A DNA stretch of 42,410 bases from Planctomycetaceae bacterium (GTDB lineage Bacteria; Planctomycetota; Planctomycetia; Pirellulales; Pirellulaceae): NCBI GenBank assembly GCA_012729315.1, contig JAAYDI010000050.1, positions 1-42,410 of the forward strand. The letters are read 5' to 3'. Both the position numbers and the translations under genes were made by a program. Positions 25,370 to 33,872 of the stretch are shown piece after piece. Under the pieces are notes generated by a model, which searched no databases, was not told the DNA's origin, and was given only the letters and a program-made list of their open reading frames with translations. How positions within the stretch are numbered: the first letter of the stretch is position 1; each line of letters begins with the position of its first letter.

Positions 25370-26166
25370 GGACGACCTCCTGTGCCTCCCGCCGAGATCT
25401 GCTGGAGCGTCATGTAGTTGGAGGCGGCCAGTGACGCGAACAGCAGCGCCATGAACACGCTGTGCAGCAGCACCCAGCTGGCGACTGCCACGGCGGCGCC
25501 TGTGATGACCGACAGCCACAGGCAGTGCACCAGTCCGTTCCGGTGGTCGGACATTTCGAACAGCTCGCGGGCCACCTGACCACCGTCGAGCGGCAGCACG
25601 GGCAACAGATTCACCAGCCCCCAGAAGATATTGAGGAACAGCAGGCCATGGATCATGATCACCAGTGGTCGCGCGGCATTGGGGGGTGGTTGGAACTTGT
25701 AGAAGAACGGAAAGTCCGCCAGATCGAACTGGAATCTGCCTCCCAGCAGGATCAGCAGCGCCACGGTGGCGGTGGCCAGCACGAAGCCGGCCGCTGGTCC
25801 AGCCAGGCAGATCAGGATCTGCTGTTGTGGTGTGCGCCGCGCTGCGGCGCGGTAACCGAAACCGGATCCCTCGTCGGTGATCGCCAGGCCGCCCAGCATG
25901 TACAGGACAATCCGGGGCGTCTGGCCGAAGTAGCGGATGACGAGCGAATGACCCAGCTCGTGCACCAGAATGGAGACGAACAGGACGCCGGTCCAGATCA
26001 GCAGTCGCATGCCTGCCTCGGGGTCTACCTGACCGGCGGCATCCCACGAGCCGCTTGTGCCCAGGATCAGCGCGGCCAGCCAGAACAGCGGGTGCACGCG
26101 GACCGGGATGCCGGCCAGCTGGAAATGCAGGTCGTAAGCAGTGCGCTGGGGCTCGAAGGAGAGCAT
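25363..26166 (-). CDS. M50 site-2 protease-like membrane metalloprotease
   Basis: A 267-residue multi-helix membrane protein of peptidase family M50. The zinc motif is H69-E70-L-G-H73 (SILVHELGHSLV) and the third ligand lies in Asp194 (LLPVLPLDGGQ). The GLAITDEG segment and the PAAG turn (LAGPAAGF) are also family features. There is no CBS or PDZ domain, so it belongs to the small minimal type. Such enzymes cut membrane-embedded substrates, often anti-sigma factors. It is followed by the overlapping SGNH gene. Two anti-sigma proteins are encoded elsewhere in the window, but a link is speculative. Confidence 0.9.
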   Translation of the reverse strand: MLSFEPQRTAYDLHFQLAGIPVRVHPLFWLAALILGTSGSWDAAGQVDPEAGMRLLIWTGVLFVSILVHELGHSLVIRYFGQTPRIVLYMLGGLAITDEGSGFGYRAAARRTPQQQILICLAGPAAGFVLATATVALLILLGGRFQFDLADFPFFYKFQPPPNAARPLVIMIHGLLFLNIFWGLVNLLPVLPLDGGQVARELFEMSDHRNGLVHCLWLSVITGAAVAVASWVLLHSVFMALLFASLAASNYMTLQQISAGGTGGRPW

Positions 26167-26321
26167 GGATTGTCACTTTCGCAGAGGAGTCCTCCGCCAG
26201 GCGGCGTCCGGCCATAGCGAACAATTCCCAGATTCTAATATACTGAATGCCGGTCTGGCGCGGGTGGGTACGTGCCCCGGGTCGGACCTGATCTTCTGAT
26301 GGACTGGACCACAGGTGTTGT

Positions 26322-26762
26322 ATGCGGATCTTTCTGGCAGGCATCATGCAGGGATCGCACTTGGGCGAAGTGCTGCATCATCAGGGGTACCGCGCGCGGC
26401 TCAAGCAGGTGCTGGAGGATTCCTTCCCGGCGGCGGACGTGTACGATCCGCTGGCGGATCATCAGGACTCGCTGCAATACAACGATGTCCAGGGGCGGGC
26501 GGTATTCGAGCGGCACAATGCGATGTGTCGGGAGGTCGACATGCTGGTCGCCTTTGTGCCGGAAGCTTCGATGGGTACGGCGATCGAGATGTGGGAAGCG
26601 CGTCAGCACGGCCGGTTTGTGGTGGCGATCAGTCCTCTGATGCACAACTGGGTGATCCGTTTCTGCAGCCACTGCATCTTTCCCGACCTGGAATCGTTCG
26701 CCGCGGCGCTGGCCGCCGGGCAGGTACAGGCCACTCCCGGATTCCCGCACCGGGCCACCTAG
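26322..26762 (+). CDS. Nucleoside 2-deoxyribosyltransferase-like protein
   Basis: A 146-residue soluble protein that starts MRIFLAGIMQG and carries the family pattern Asp73 (VDMLVAFVPEASMGTAIEMWEA) with candidate catalytic Glu89. This is the core of nucleoside 2-deoxyribosyltransferase and DUF4406-like proteins, which act on nucleotide glycosidic bonds. The middle EYxxxD-type motifs are less clear, so substrate is open. It ends 1 bp before the rlmN start and is probably co-transcribed with it. Confidence 0.75.
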   Translation: MRIFLAGIMQGSHLGEVLHHQGYRARLKQVLEDSFPAADVYDPLADHQDSLQYNDVQGRAVFERHNAMCREVDMLVAFVPEASMGTAIEMWEARQHGRFVVAISPLMHNWVIRFCSHCIFPDLESFAAALAAGQVQATPGFPHRAT

Positions 26763-26763
26763 G

Positions 26764-27795
26764 ATGAACAGCATTTTCGATCCTACTGCCGAGGCGCTTG
26801 CCGGCTGGCTCCAGCAGCGAGGTCAACCGGCGTACCGGCTGGAACAGATTCGCCAGGGGCTCTATACGCGGCGGGCGGGCAGCTGGGACGAGGTGACCAG
26901 CCTGCCCAAAGGGCTGCGGGCGGAGCTGGCGGAGTCGTTTGGTTTCTGGACCACGCGGATCGCCGCGCACCGCCGCGCCGCCGATGGCACGCAGAAACTG
27001 CTGCTGGAGCTGGCCGACCAGCAGCACATCGAATGCGTGCTCCTGCCGGGCCGCGCGCGGTGGTCGATCTGCCTCAGCACGCAGGTCGGCTGTGCGATGG
27101 GCTGCGTGTTCTGTGCCAGCGGGCTGCGTGGAGTGGCACGCAACCTGACGGCGGGTGAGATTGTGGAACAGATGGCCCGCCTGCAACGCCTGCTGCCGGC
27201 ACCCGATCGCTTCAGCCACATTGTGGTGATGGGGATGGGCGAGCCGCTGGCCAATCTGGATCAGCTGCTGCCGGCGCTCGACTTCGCGCGCCGCAATGAC
27301 ACGTTCGGCATTGGGACGCGCCGCATCACGATTTCCACGGTCGGGATCCCGGCGGCCATGCGGCGGCTGGCCCGGCACACGCACCACTATCATCTGGCCG
27401 TCTCGCTGCATGCGGCCAGCGACGCGCTGCGCAATCAGCTGGTGCCGGTCAACGCGCGGATCGGTCTGGAAGAGATCTTGGCGGTGGCCGACGAGTACTT
27501 TGAACTGTCCGGCCGGCGACTGACCTATGAGTATGTGCTCCTGGCGGGCCTGAACGATCAGCCGCCGCACGCGCGGGAACTGGTGCGGCTGCTGCGCGGC
27601 CGCCCGGCGCTGCTGAATGTGATCCCCTTCAATCCCGTGCCTGGACTCCCCTACCAGACTCCCGACTCCGCTGCCATCCGCCAGTTCCGCGACCTGCTGG
27701 AGCAGGGCGGGGTCAACGTCCAGTTTCGCCAGCGGAAGGGGGACACGATCGATGCTGCCTGCGGGCAACTGCGCCGCGCGGATAACTCGGTCTAG
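26764..27795 (+). CDS. rlmN: 23S rRNA/tRNA adenine C2-methyltransferase RlmN
   Basis: A 343-residue radical-SAM methyltransferase that methylates C2 of adenosine in 23S rRNA (A2503) and some tRNAs. The cluster motif is Cys110-x3-Cys114-x2-Cys117 (CAMGCVFC). Cys103 (SICLSTQVG) and Cys333 (DAACGQL) stand at the places of the two catalytic cysteines of E. coli RlmN (118 and 355). GMGEPLANLD and STVGIP are further family blocks. The presence of the C-terminal Cys and RNA-binding N-terminus separates it from unrelated radical-SAM proteins; a Cfr-like C8 enzyme cannot be fully excluded by eye. Confidence 0.92.
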   Translation: MNSIFDPTAEALAGWLQQRGQPAYRLEQIRQGLYTRRAGSWDEVTSLPKGLRAELAESFGFWTTRIAAHRRAADGTQKLLLELADQQHIECVLLPGRARWSICLSTQVGCAMGCVFCASGLRGVARNLTAGEIVEQMARLQRLLPAPDRFSHIVVMGMGEPLANLDQLLPALDFARRNDTFGIGTRRITISTVGIPAAMRRLARHTHHYHLAVSLHAASDALRNQLVPVNARIGLEEILAVADEYFELSGRRLTYEYVLLAGLNDQPPHARELVRLLRGRPALLNVIPFNPVPGLPYQTPDSAAIRQFRDLLEQGGVNVQFRQRKGDTIDAACGQLRRADNSV

Positions 27796-27874
27796 CCACC
27801 CCACTGGCCGGATGCGATCCCACGCGAGTGGACCCGGCGGTCCGCGGGAGTTACGGAAAAGGGCCGATGGCAGC

Positions 27875-27904
27875 GGTCCGCGAGGCCGGACCTGGGGTTT
27901 TATT
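27875..27904 (+). terminator. Hairpin after rlmN
   Basis: GGTCCG (27875-27880) pairs with CGGACC (27887-27892) over a 6-nt loop, followed by TGGGGTTTTATT. Short but GC-rich, about 80 bp after the rlmN stop. A modest intrinsic terminator. Confidence 0.55.
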
Positions 27905-28026
27905 CCCTATGGGTGAACGGGACGCCGCAGGCGCGTTGTGCGAGGCTGTGCGTGGCATGGTGCGGGGGCGGGCGTCATTTATAGAATAAGGATGACTTGG
28001 CGTCTGGGTGTGGCGACGCTGGTGGT

Positions 28027-28043
28027 CTGCTGCGTGGCAGCAG
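28027..28043 (+). promoter_or_regulatory. Stem-loop in the presumed sigma-gene leader
   Basis: CTGCTGC-GTG-GCAGCAG forms a 7-bp perfect stem with a 3-nt loop, about 150 bp upstream of the sigma start codon. It could affect transcript stability or act as a binding site. Meaning unknown. Confidence 0.3.
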
Positions 28044-28192
28044 CTGCCGGATGACGATCGCCTGGGCGGGGGTGGAACGGAAGAAATGGCCGTCGCGCAA
28101 GTCACGTGGTCGTGGCTGTGCGCAGGTTTTGGACTGATGCGGCCCATCCGGCAAGGGAGCTTGGTGCGTGTAACCGAGGCGAGGATCCGCGA

Positions 28193-28843
28193 TTGGCCCT
28201 CAGCGATACGACTGCCCAGAATTACGAGCTGCGTGATCCGGACGTGCGGCTGATGCTGCAGGTGCGCAACGACAATGCAGCGGCCTTTGAGGAGCTGGTA
28301 CAGCGCTATCAGGGTCGTTTGATATCCGTGTTGGAACAACTGGTCCACCAGCGAGACGTGGCGGAGGATCTGGCGCAGGAGGTATTCTTGCGTGTCTTTC
28401 GTGCCCGCAAGACGTACGAACCGGGAGCCAAATTCTCCACCTGGCTGTTTACGATCGCCAACAATGTGGCGAGCAACGCTCGGCGGTCGCTGGCCCGCCG
28501 GCGGGAAGTACACCTGATTCCGCCGCAAAACGCCGACTCGCAGGCCACCCCCTTGGAGCAGCTGGCGCTGGAGGCCAGCGGTCTGATGCCCACACGGCAG
28601 GTCGACAATCGGGAGCGGGCCGAGATGGTGCGGCAGGCGGTGAGCACGTTGAGCGAACGGCAGAAGATGGCGCTGTTGTTGTCCAAGTTCGAGGGCATGA
28701 GCTATGCCGAGATCGGGCAGGCGATGGGCGCGTCGACGCAGGCGGTCAAGTCCCTGCTGTCGCGGGCACGCTGTAACCTGCGCGCGGCGCTCGAACCTTA
28801 TATGAAGGATGGTGTGGTACCCGAGTGTCATCCCGATGAGTGA
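28193..28843 (+). CDS. ECF-family RNA polymerase sigma factor
   Basis: A 216-residue sigma factor. Region 2: DNAAAFEELVQRYQGRL (about 27-43), DVAEDLAQEVFLRVFRARKTY and KFSTWLFTIANNVASNARR. Region 4: LSERQKMALLLSKFEGMSYAEIGQAMGASTQAVKSLLSRAR with its HTH. The start is taken as TTG 28193, giving MALSDTTAQNYELRDPD; GAGG at 28181-28184 lies 8 nt upstream, and upstream residues in frame look non-coding. Its last codons overlap the anti-sigma gene by 8 bp. It should direct RNA polymerase to a stress or envelope regulon under control of the next gene (inferred). Confidence 0.9.
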   Translation: MALSDTTAQNYELRDPDVRLMLQVRNDNAAAFEELVQRYQGRLISVLEQLVHQRDVAEDLAQEVFLRVFRARKTYEPGAKFSTWLFTIANNVASNARRSLARRREVHLIPPQNADSQATPLEQLALEASGLMPTRQVDNRERAEMVRQAVSTLSERQKMALLLSKFEGMSYAEIGQAMGASTQAVKSLLSRARCNLRAALEPYMKDGVVPECHPDE

Positions 28844-29342
28844 GTCTGAATCGTACAGCACGAACGACGACGTCTACGAGCAGCTGGTCGCCTATCTGGA
28901 TGGTGAACTGGATGCCGAGACATCGCAGCAGGTCGAACGGCGGCTGGCCGAGAACGTGGAGTACCGGCGGGAACTGCAACAGTTGCAGCGTGCCTGGGAC
29001 ATGCTGGACGAACTGCCGCGCGCCGAGGTCAGCGAGTCGTTCACGCAGACCACTGTCGAGATGATTGCCCTCTCGGTGGCCGAGGAACTGGCCACGGTCC
29101 CGCGACGGAATCGTCTGCGCGCGTGGAGTGTCTGGTGCGCGGCCGGGATCGGCCCGCTGCTCGCCGCGCTGGTCGGTTACCTGGCGGTCTCCAGCTATCT
29201 CGACCGCCCCAATGCCGCGCTCCAGCGCGATCTTCCGGTGATTGAAAACATGGACCTCTACGAAGTCGCCGACAGTATCGACTTCCTGCGGCAGCTGGAG
29301 GCGACCGGGTTGTTTGCAGAGGAGTCGGATGATGCACGCTGA
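28836..29342 (+). CDS. Membrane anti-sigma factor
   Basis: A 168-residue protein with a cytoplasmic N-terminal helical domain (EQLVAYLDGELDAETSQQVE, the typical anti-sigma opening: Leu-Asp-Gly-Glu), one transmembrane helix at about 98-121 (VWCAAGIGPLLAALVGYLAV) and a short outer part of about 45 residues. The zinc HxxxCxxC motif is absent. It starts at ATG 28836 within the sigma stop region and overlaps the next gene by 11 bp. It very probably holds the neighbouring sigma factor at the membrane until a signal is received. Confidence 0.85.
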   Translation: MSESESYSTNDDVYEQLVAYLDGELDAETSQQVERRLAENVEYRRELQQLQRAWDMLDELPRAEVSESFTQTTVEMIALSVAEELATVPRRNRLRAWSVWCAAGIGPLLAALVGYLAVSSYLDRPNAALQRDLPVIENMDLYEVADSIDFLRQLEATGLFAEESDDAR

Positions 29343-30402
29343 ATCCGCGGCAGGCGGCGCACAGCGATTCGCGCGGCGGACGGCGACCCGGCCCGCACGC
29401 TCTGCGACACTGGCCGGGCTGCTCGTCGCGCTGGCCGCCGGCCTGCCCGGCTCCACGTACGCTGCACAGCCGGCAGCGGCCCGTGCACCCGATCTGACCC
29501 GGATGTCGGACGCGGAGAAGGCGGCGGTGCTCCAGAAGAAACGCCGGTTCGACGAACTGCGGCCGGTGGATCGGCAGCGGCTGCGGCAGCTCCACCAGGA
29601 GTTGTCGCGCGACCCGCGGCAGGCCCAGCTGCAACAGGTCCTGACACAGTATTACGACTGGCTCCGCACGCTCAACCCCGCGGAACGCGCGGAACTGTTG
29701 AGCCTCCCGGCCGATCAACGCCTGGTGAAGATCCAGGAACTGAGAAGCCAGCAGCAGGCTAAACGTCGCCGCATGATGGCCGCCGGCTTCATGATGAGCC
29801 CCGCGGATCTCACCGTCATCTACAACTGGTTCGACCAGTTCCTCGCCGACCACCACACCGAACTCCGGGCTGCACTGCCGGACGACCCGACCTTCGCGGA
29901 CCTCAAACACCAGTACGATCACGAACGCGATCACCATCGCCTGCGGTTCGATTACACTTTCCGCCGCGATCCCGACCGGCCACGTCCGACCCCGGAAGAG
30001 GTGGCGCGTCTGCAGACGCTGGTGTCACCAGAGGCCCAGCAAGTGCTGGCGAATGCCAGCCCGGACGAACGCCAGCGGATTGTGCTCTTCTGGATCGGCG
30101 CGGCCGTGCTGAGCCGCATGCAGACCAATCCCAGCCTGGAGGAACTCGACCAGTTCGTCCAGGACAGGAATTTCGTCAGTGACGCGGAGCGGCAGTGGCT
30201 GGAGAGTCTGCCCCGCGACCGCATGTACAGGGAACTGCGGGTCTGGTACAAACAACGCCGCTTCGCGGGCGATCCGAGCAAGCGATCCCCCTGGGACCGT
30301 GGTCCGGGCAGCAACCGCTCGCCGGGCTGGGCAGGCGGCTCCGAATTCGAGGGTCCGTCCCCGTCCGTCACGGGGCCTGACCTGGCTGCGCCGGACCAGT
30401 AA
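29332..30402 (+). CDS. Secreted helical DUF3106-like protein of the ECF operon
   Basis: A 356-residue exported protein: Arg-rich N-terminus, hydrophobic ATLAGLLVALAAGLPG and a cleavage-like TYAAQ. The mature part is charged and helical, with repeats of the type LRPVDRQRLRQLHQEL, LNPAERAELLSLPADQR and ASPDERQRIV; these look like DUF3106 proteins. The C-terminus is Gly/Pro/Ser-rich and disordered. Two adjacent ATGs (29329, 29332); the second has the better spacing from GAGGAG. The 11-bp overlap with the anti-sigma gene makes it the third member of the operon, possibly the periplasmic sensor or effector (inferred). Confidence 0.7.
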   Translation: MHAESAAGGAQRFARRTATRPARSATLAGLLVALAAGLPGSTYAAQPAAARAPDLTRMSDAEKAAVLQKKRRFDELRPVDRQRLRQLHQELSRDPRQAQLQQVLTQYYDWLRTLNPAERAELLSLPADQRLVKIQELRSQQQAKRRRMMAAGFMMSPADLTVIYNWFDQFLADHHTELRAALPDDPTFADLKHQYDHERDHHRLRFDYTFRRDPDRPRPTPEEVARLQTLVSPEAQQVLANASPDERQRIVLFWIGAAVLSRMQTNPSLEELDQFVQDRNFVSDAERQWLESLPRDRMYRELRVWYKQRRFAGDPSKRSPWDRGPGSNRSPGWAGGSEFEGPSPSVTGPDLAAPDQ

Positions 30403-30475
30403 GCCCCCCCCGGGTGCGATTGCCACGCCTTGTGCGCCGCGTTCCGCTCGGCTCACTACCGCTCAGCCACTCAGC

Positions 30476-31573
30476 TCACTCTGGGCGGCTGCTGATGAGC
30501 GGCGGCCAGGTTGTCGCCAGGTAGTAGGCGCGAGGTGTGCTCAGCTCCCACAGCGCCTCGAGCGAAACGTCGCCGGACGAGGCGTCCGCCATCCCCACCA
30601 GGTTTCCGAGCGACAGAGGACGCTGGTACTGGACCACACGCACGGTGCGGCGATCGAGTCCGGCCAGTTCCACGGCGCGCTCGATCGCGTCCTCGATGAA
30701 TCCAATCTCATCGATCAACCCGAACGTGCGGGCCTGCGACGCGGTGAAGATCTCGCCCGTCGCCAGATCCCGCTCCTGGGTCGGGTCCAGCAGGCTGTCG
30801 TCCGGGTTGGTCTGCCGCAGCTGTGGGCGCCCCGCCTTGACGATATCCTTGAAATGCCGGAACGACTCGTCAACATACGCCTGGATGAGTGCCCGATCCT
30901 CCTCGGACATGGTCCGGGTCATACTCAGCAGTTGCTTGCGCGGATGGCTGCTGACCGAATCGTCGCGCACGTCGTAGCGCGCCAGCAGGCCACTGAGATC
31001 GTAATGGGGCACAATCACGCCGATCGAACCGGTGGTCGTCGTCTGTTCCGCGAAAATCGACTTCTCCTGATCGCCCACCGCCATGGCGATGTAGTACCCG
31101 CCGCTGGCCGCAATACTCCCCATGCTCATCACCAACGGGATGTTCCGTTCTTCGCGCAGCTTTTTCAGGTGGTGATAGATGTAGTCGGATCCGGTGACCG
31201 TCCCGCCCGGAGTATCGATGCGGACGACGACTGCCTTGACGCGTGGATCCTGCCGGACGCGATCGATCTGCCGCTTCACGAACCCGTCCCCTTCCATGAT
31301 GATCCCGCGCACGGAGATCACCGCCACCTTGTCCTGGCCGGTGGTGGCGCCGGAGTGGAACCGTTCGCGAATCCCCCGGGTGACGTCCAGGTAGTCGCGC
31401 CGAGCAGACTGCTGACTCAGCAGCAGGGTGCCGCAGACCAGAAACCCGATCCAGCCGATCCAGGTGAGCAGCCGGGATCGCCGCGGCGGTGGTGGCCACA
31501 GCCAGGGCCCGGGCGGAACCGTTGCCGGGTGCGGCGCGTCTGCAGCTGCGCTGGTACCACTTGTCGTATTCAT
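30476..31573 (-). CDS. sppA: Signal peptide peptidase SppA-type S49 protease
   Basis: A 365-residue membrane-anchored serine protease, the single-domain (short) SppA form. One N-terminal transmembrane helix (about 34-53, LLTWIGWIGFLVCGTLLL) follows a Pro-rich cytoplasmic start. S49 blocks: VRIDTPGGTVTGSDYIYHHL, then the nucleophile Ser157 (GSIAASGGYYIA) and candidate general base Lys213 (SHPRKQL), about 56 residues later as in Bacillus SppA. The enzyme degrades remnant signal peptides in the membrane. GGGAG lies upstream of ATG 31573. Convergent with the DUF3106-like gene, 73 bp apart; divergent from the isomerase gene. Confidence 0.92.
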   Translation of the reverse strand: MNTTSGTSAAADAPHPATVPPGPWLWPPPPRRSRLLTWIGWIGFLVCGTLLLSQQSARRDYLDVTRGIRERFHSGATTGQDKVAVISVRGIIMEGDGFVKRQIDRVRQDPRVKAVVVRIDTPGGTVTGSDYIYHHLKKLREERNIPLVMSMGSIAASGGYYIAMAVGDQEKSIFAEQTTTTGSIGVIVPHYDLSGLLARYDVRDDSVSSHPRKQLLSMTRTMSEEDRALIQAYVDESFRHFKDIVKAGRPQLRQTNPDDSLLDPTQERDLATGEIFTASQARTFGLIDEIGFIEDAIERAVELAGLDRRTVRVVQYQRPLSLGNLVGMADASSGDVSLEALWELSTPRAYYLATTWPPLISSRPE

Positions 31574-31770
31574 GATGCTAGCTCCCCGGCAATGCTGCCG
31601 TGCGTTGACTTCCTACCACGTTCCTTCCGGACCATGGAGCAAAACATGGGTTGATTATAGTGGACCGGCCACCAGCACGTCTGTGGTGTTGCCAGAAATG
31701 TCCTTCGATCGCTAAGCTATGGACGCTTGGTCGTCATCTGTTCAGCGTGCTTCCCAGGAGGAGCGAGGCA

Positions 31771-32520
31771 GTGTTAGTTGCAGCATCAACGGAGTGTTAT
31801 CGAGATTTGCCGTTGCACGACGCCATCGGGCGGCTCGTGGATCTGGAATATTCGAACCTTGAGATCGCGGTTGACGAGGACGGGATTCAGTTGCGGCCGT
31901 CGGAGGTGGAGTCGAACTTCGACAAGGCGGTGGCGTTATGCCGCGATACGCATCGCCTGAACGTGGTGGCGTACTCGGTCAACATTCGCGCCACCGGCGA
32001 GGAGTATTACCGGCACTTTCGCGCGGTCTGCAAGTTGGCCAAAGCTACCAAAGTTGTCACGCTCGTCGTGCCTTCCAGCGAACTGGGCACGCCGTTTAAC
32101 GAAGAGGTGGAACGGCTTCGGCGGCTGGTCGATGTGGCGGCTCTGGAGGGGGCACGCGTCGGGATGTTGACGACCATCGGCTGCCTGACCGAAGACCCCG
32201 ATACAGCCGTGGTCCTGTGCGACAATGTCAAGGGGCTCGGCCTGACGCTCGACCCCAGCCATTACGTCTGCGGACCTCACTCGCGGCGCAGCACCAGCAA
32301 GCTGATGAAATACGTTTTTCACGTGCACCTGCGCGACTCGACGAAGGACGCCCTGCAGGTCCGTATCGGTCAGGGGGAGATCGAATATGGCCGGCTCATC
32401 AACCAGCTGCGGAAGGTCCATTACAATCGTGCGCTGAGCGTACACCTGGACACGCTGCCCGACGTCGACCACACGGGGGAGATGCGGAAGATGCGGCTGC
32501 TGCTGGAAAGCCTGTTGTAG
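31771..32520 (+). CDS. Sugar phosphate isomerase/epimerase-like TIM-barrel protein
   Basis: A 249-residue protein of the xylose-isomerase-like TIM-barrel type (AP endonuclease 2 superfamily). Seen: the strand/helix pattern with YSNLEIAVDEDG, VVTLVVPSSELGTP, GLTLDPSHYVCG (metal-site Asp/His), HVHLRDST and a Gln-Gly-Glu (QGEIEYG). These fit divalent-metal sugar isomerases; the substrate is not determinable. Start is GTG 31771 with AGGAGGAG at 31756-31763; longer upstream frames have no family match. It is convergent with the PDZ gene; a strong hairpin lies between. Confidence 0.85.
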   Translation: MLVAASTECYRDLPLHDAIGRLVDLEYSNLEIAVDEDGIQLRPSEVESNFDKAVALCRDTHRLNVVAYSVNIRATGEEYYRHFRAVCKLAKATKVVTLVVPSSELGTPFNEEVERLRRLVDVAALEGARVGMLTTIGCLTEDPDTAVVLCDNVKGLGLTLDPSHYVCGPHSRRSTSKLMKYVFHVHLRDSTKDALQVRIGQGEIEYGRLINQLRKVHYNRALSVHLDTLPDVDHTGEMRKMRLLLESLL

Positions 32521-32547
32521 ACCGGTGGCCGGCTGATACGCCCGGGG

Positions 32548-32572
32548 GGGACCGAACGGAGGTGTCGGTCCC
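32548..32572. terminator. Hairpin between convergent genes
   Basis: GGGACCGA (32548-32555) and TCGGTCCC (32565-32572) make a perfect 8-bp stem around a 9-nt loop. It lies between the isomerase stop (32520) and the PDZ-protein stop (32605). Without a T-run it may still stop or punctuate transcription from both sides. Confidence 0.55.
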
Positions 32573-32604
32573 GCAAGGACGGATCGAGGGGTGGCCGACG
32601 GCCG

Positions 32605-33768
32605 TTACAATCCCTGCCTGGCCGCGCCGGGGCTGTCGGCCGTCTGTTCGGCATCCGTTTCCGGTGGAGCCGGCGCTGCCCGTTCGGCGCGGAGCTGCTC
32701 GAGTTGTTCCCGCAGCTCCTGCAGTTCCTGCCGGATCTGGTCCAGCGCCTCCGCGGGCACGGCATTCGGAGCTGCCTCCATCTGCTGCTGCGCGTCTTTG
32801 AGTCCCTGCTTGATCATGTCGCGAACCTGCTGAGGAATCTTGTCGGCCAGGCCCCGGAACTCGCGGCGCAAGGTGGGTGCGGCTTTGAACGATTTCAGGA
32901 TGTCGGTGGTGATTTCGGGCAGCACGAGTGGCTGGGAGGCATCGGGCGACCAGCTGATGTGGTTGTCCCCCACGGCGATACTGACGGTGCCCCAGAGCAT
33001 CTGTGTGATGTGGGGGCGGATGTCTTCCGGCAGCTTCTCAAGAGAATTCGCATCGACCTCCCACCGGTCGTCACCGCGCTGGACGATGATCCTGGCCGTC
33101 TCGTCGCCTTTCTTCGTGATCGTCACCTCCAGATCCTTGGGGAAGCTCTGGGCATGATCGGAGAGCACGACGCCCGGCATGATGAACAGCATCTTCGTCC
33201 CGTCCTGCTGCTCCTCCTGGATGATCTTGGGAACCTGCATCTGATACAGGTTCTCCTGCAGCATCTTCCATTCGTCGGCCGCTTCCTTGTCGGCTTTCGC
33301 AGTGTTGGCTTCCGACTCGGCCGGCCGTTTCACAGGCGTGACCTCCACGGTCTGGCGCTCTCCCTGACGCAGGAACGTCAAGGTCAACGCGCGCTCACCG
33401 GTCTCCTCGATCTGCGCCACCAGGGTCCTCAAGTCTGCCAGTGCCTGGTCACCGACCTGGATCAGGATATCGTGTTCCTGCAGTCCCGCCTTGGCGGCCG
33501 GAGAGTCGCCGACCACTTCGCGGACCACCAGACCATGTTCGACGCCGAGCTGCGCCTTGAGCAGTTCGTCATCCAGCGGGGTGCACATGATGCCCAGCCA
33601 GTATTGGCCGGGTTTCACCAGATTGACGTCCACGGTGATCTGCGTCGTTTGCTCGGTTGGTGCGGCGGGTGCCGCCGCCGGCTCGTCCCCCGGCGCACTG
33701 GCAGTCACGATCAGCAGTGCCAGTACGGCCGCCGCGCGGGTCCATCGGGTTGTCCGTGTGCATTGCAT
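32605..33768 (-). CDS. Exported PDZ-domain protein of the second ECF operon
   Basis: A 387-residue exported protein: signal peptide (RAAAVLALLIVTASA), PDZ domain at about 55-147 (YWLGIMCTPLDDELL, SPAAKAGLQEHDILIQVGDQAL), a charged middle part and a C-terminal coiled coil (about 345-366, QIRQELQELREQLEQLRAER). No protease domain is present, so it is likely a binding or scaffolding protein in the periplasm. ATG 33768 gives a proper signal peptide; the longer frame up to 34470 runs antisense-like through the anti-sigma gene. It follows the anti-sigma gene by 104 bp in the same direction. Confidence 0.82.
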   Translation of the reverse strand: MQCTRTTRWTRAAAVLALLIVTASAPGDEPAAAPAAPTEQTTQITVDVNLVKPGQYWLGIMCTPLDDELLKAQLGVEHGLVVREVVGDSPAAKAGLQEHDILIQVGDQALADLRTLVAQIEETGERALTLTFLRQGERQTVEVTPVKRPAESEANTAKADKEAADEWKMLQENLYQMQVPKIIQEEQQDGTKMLFIMPGVVLSDHAQSFPKDLEVTITKKGDETARIIVQRGDDRWEVDANSLEKLPEDIRPHITQMLWGTVSIAVGDNHISWSPDASQPLVLPEITTDILKSFKAAPTLRREFRGLADKIPQQVRDMIKQGLKDAQQQMEAAPNAVPAEALDQIRQELQELREQLEQLRAERAAPAPPETDAEQTADSPGAARQGL

Positions 33769-33872
33769 GGCAGGTACCTTTCTTGTTTTGTTTGGTTTTG
33801 TCTTGTCTTCGCAGAATCCAACAGCAGAATCCAACTTGACAGAACGCCCATCGGTCCGGGCGGGCCTGCGGC

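Larger units (their letters stand above)
27796..28192. other. Intergenic region between rlmN and the ECF sigma gene
   Basis: No gene is supported here. Contents: a short terminator-like hairpin (27875-27904), an AT-rich element TTTATAGAATAAGG (27978-27991) of the right kind for a -10 region but without a clear -35 partner, and a 7-bp stem-loop CTGCTGC-GTG-GCAGCAG (28027-28043). The stretch 28044-28192 is probably the leader of the sigma gene. The in-frame extension of the sigma gene upstream (to 28106) has no family resemblance. Confidence 0.6.

Noticed and set aside
24566-26347. Single 593-residue fusion protein covering the SGNH and M50 region
   Set aside because: The upstream part is out of frame with the real M50 gene; a GTG with GGAGG at 25369 gives a complete SGNH protein.
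28106-28192. Longer N-terminus for the first ECF sigma factor
   Set aside because: No resemblance to sigma factors; the TTG at 28193 has a ribosome site and the expected N-terminus.
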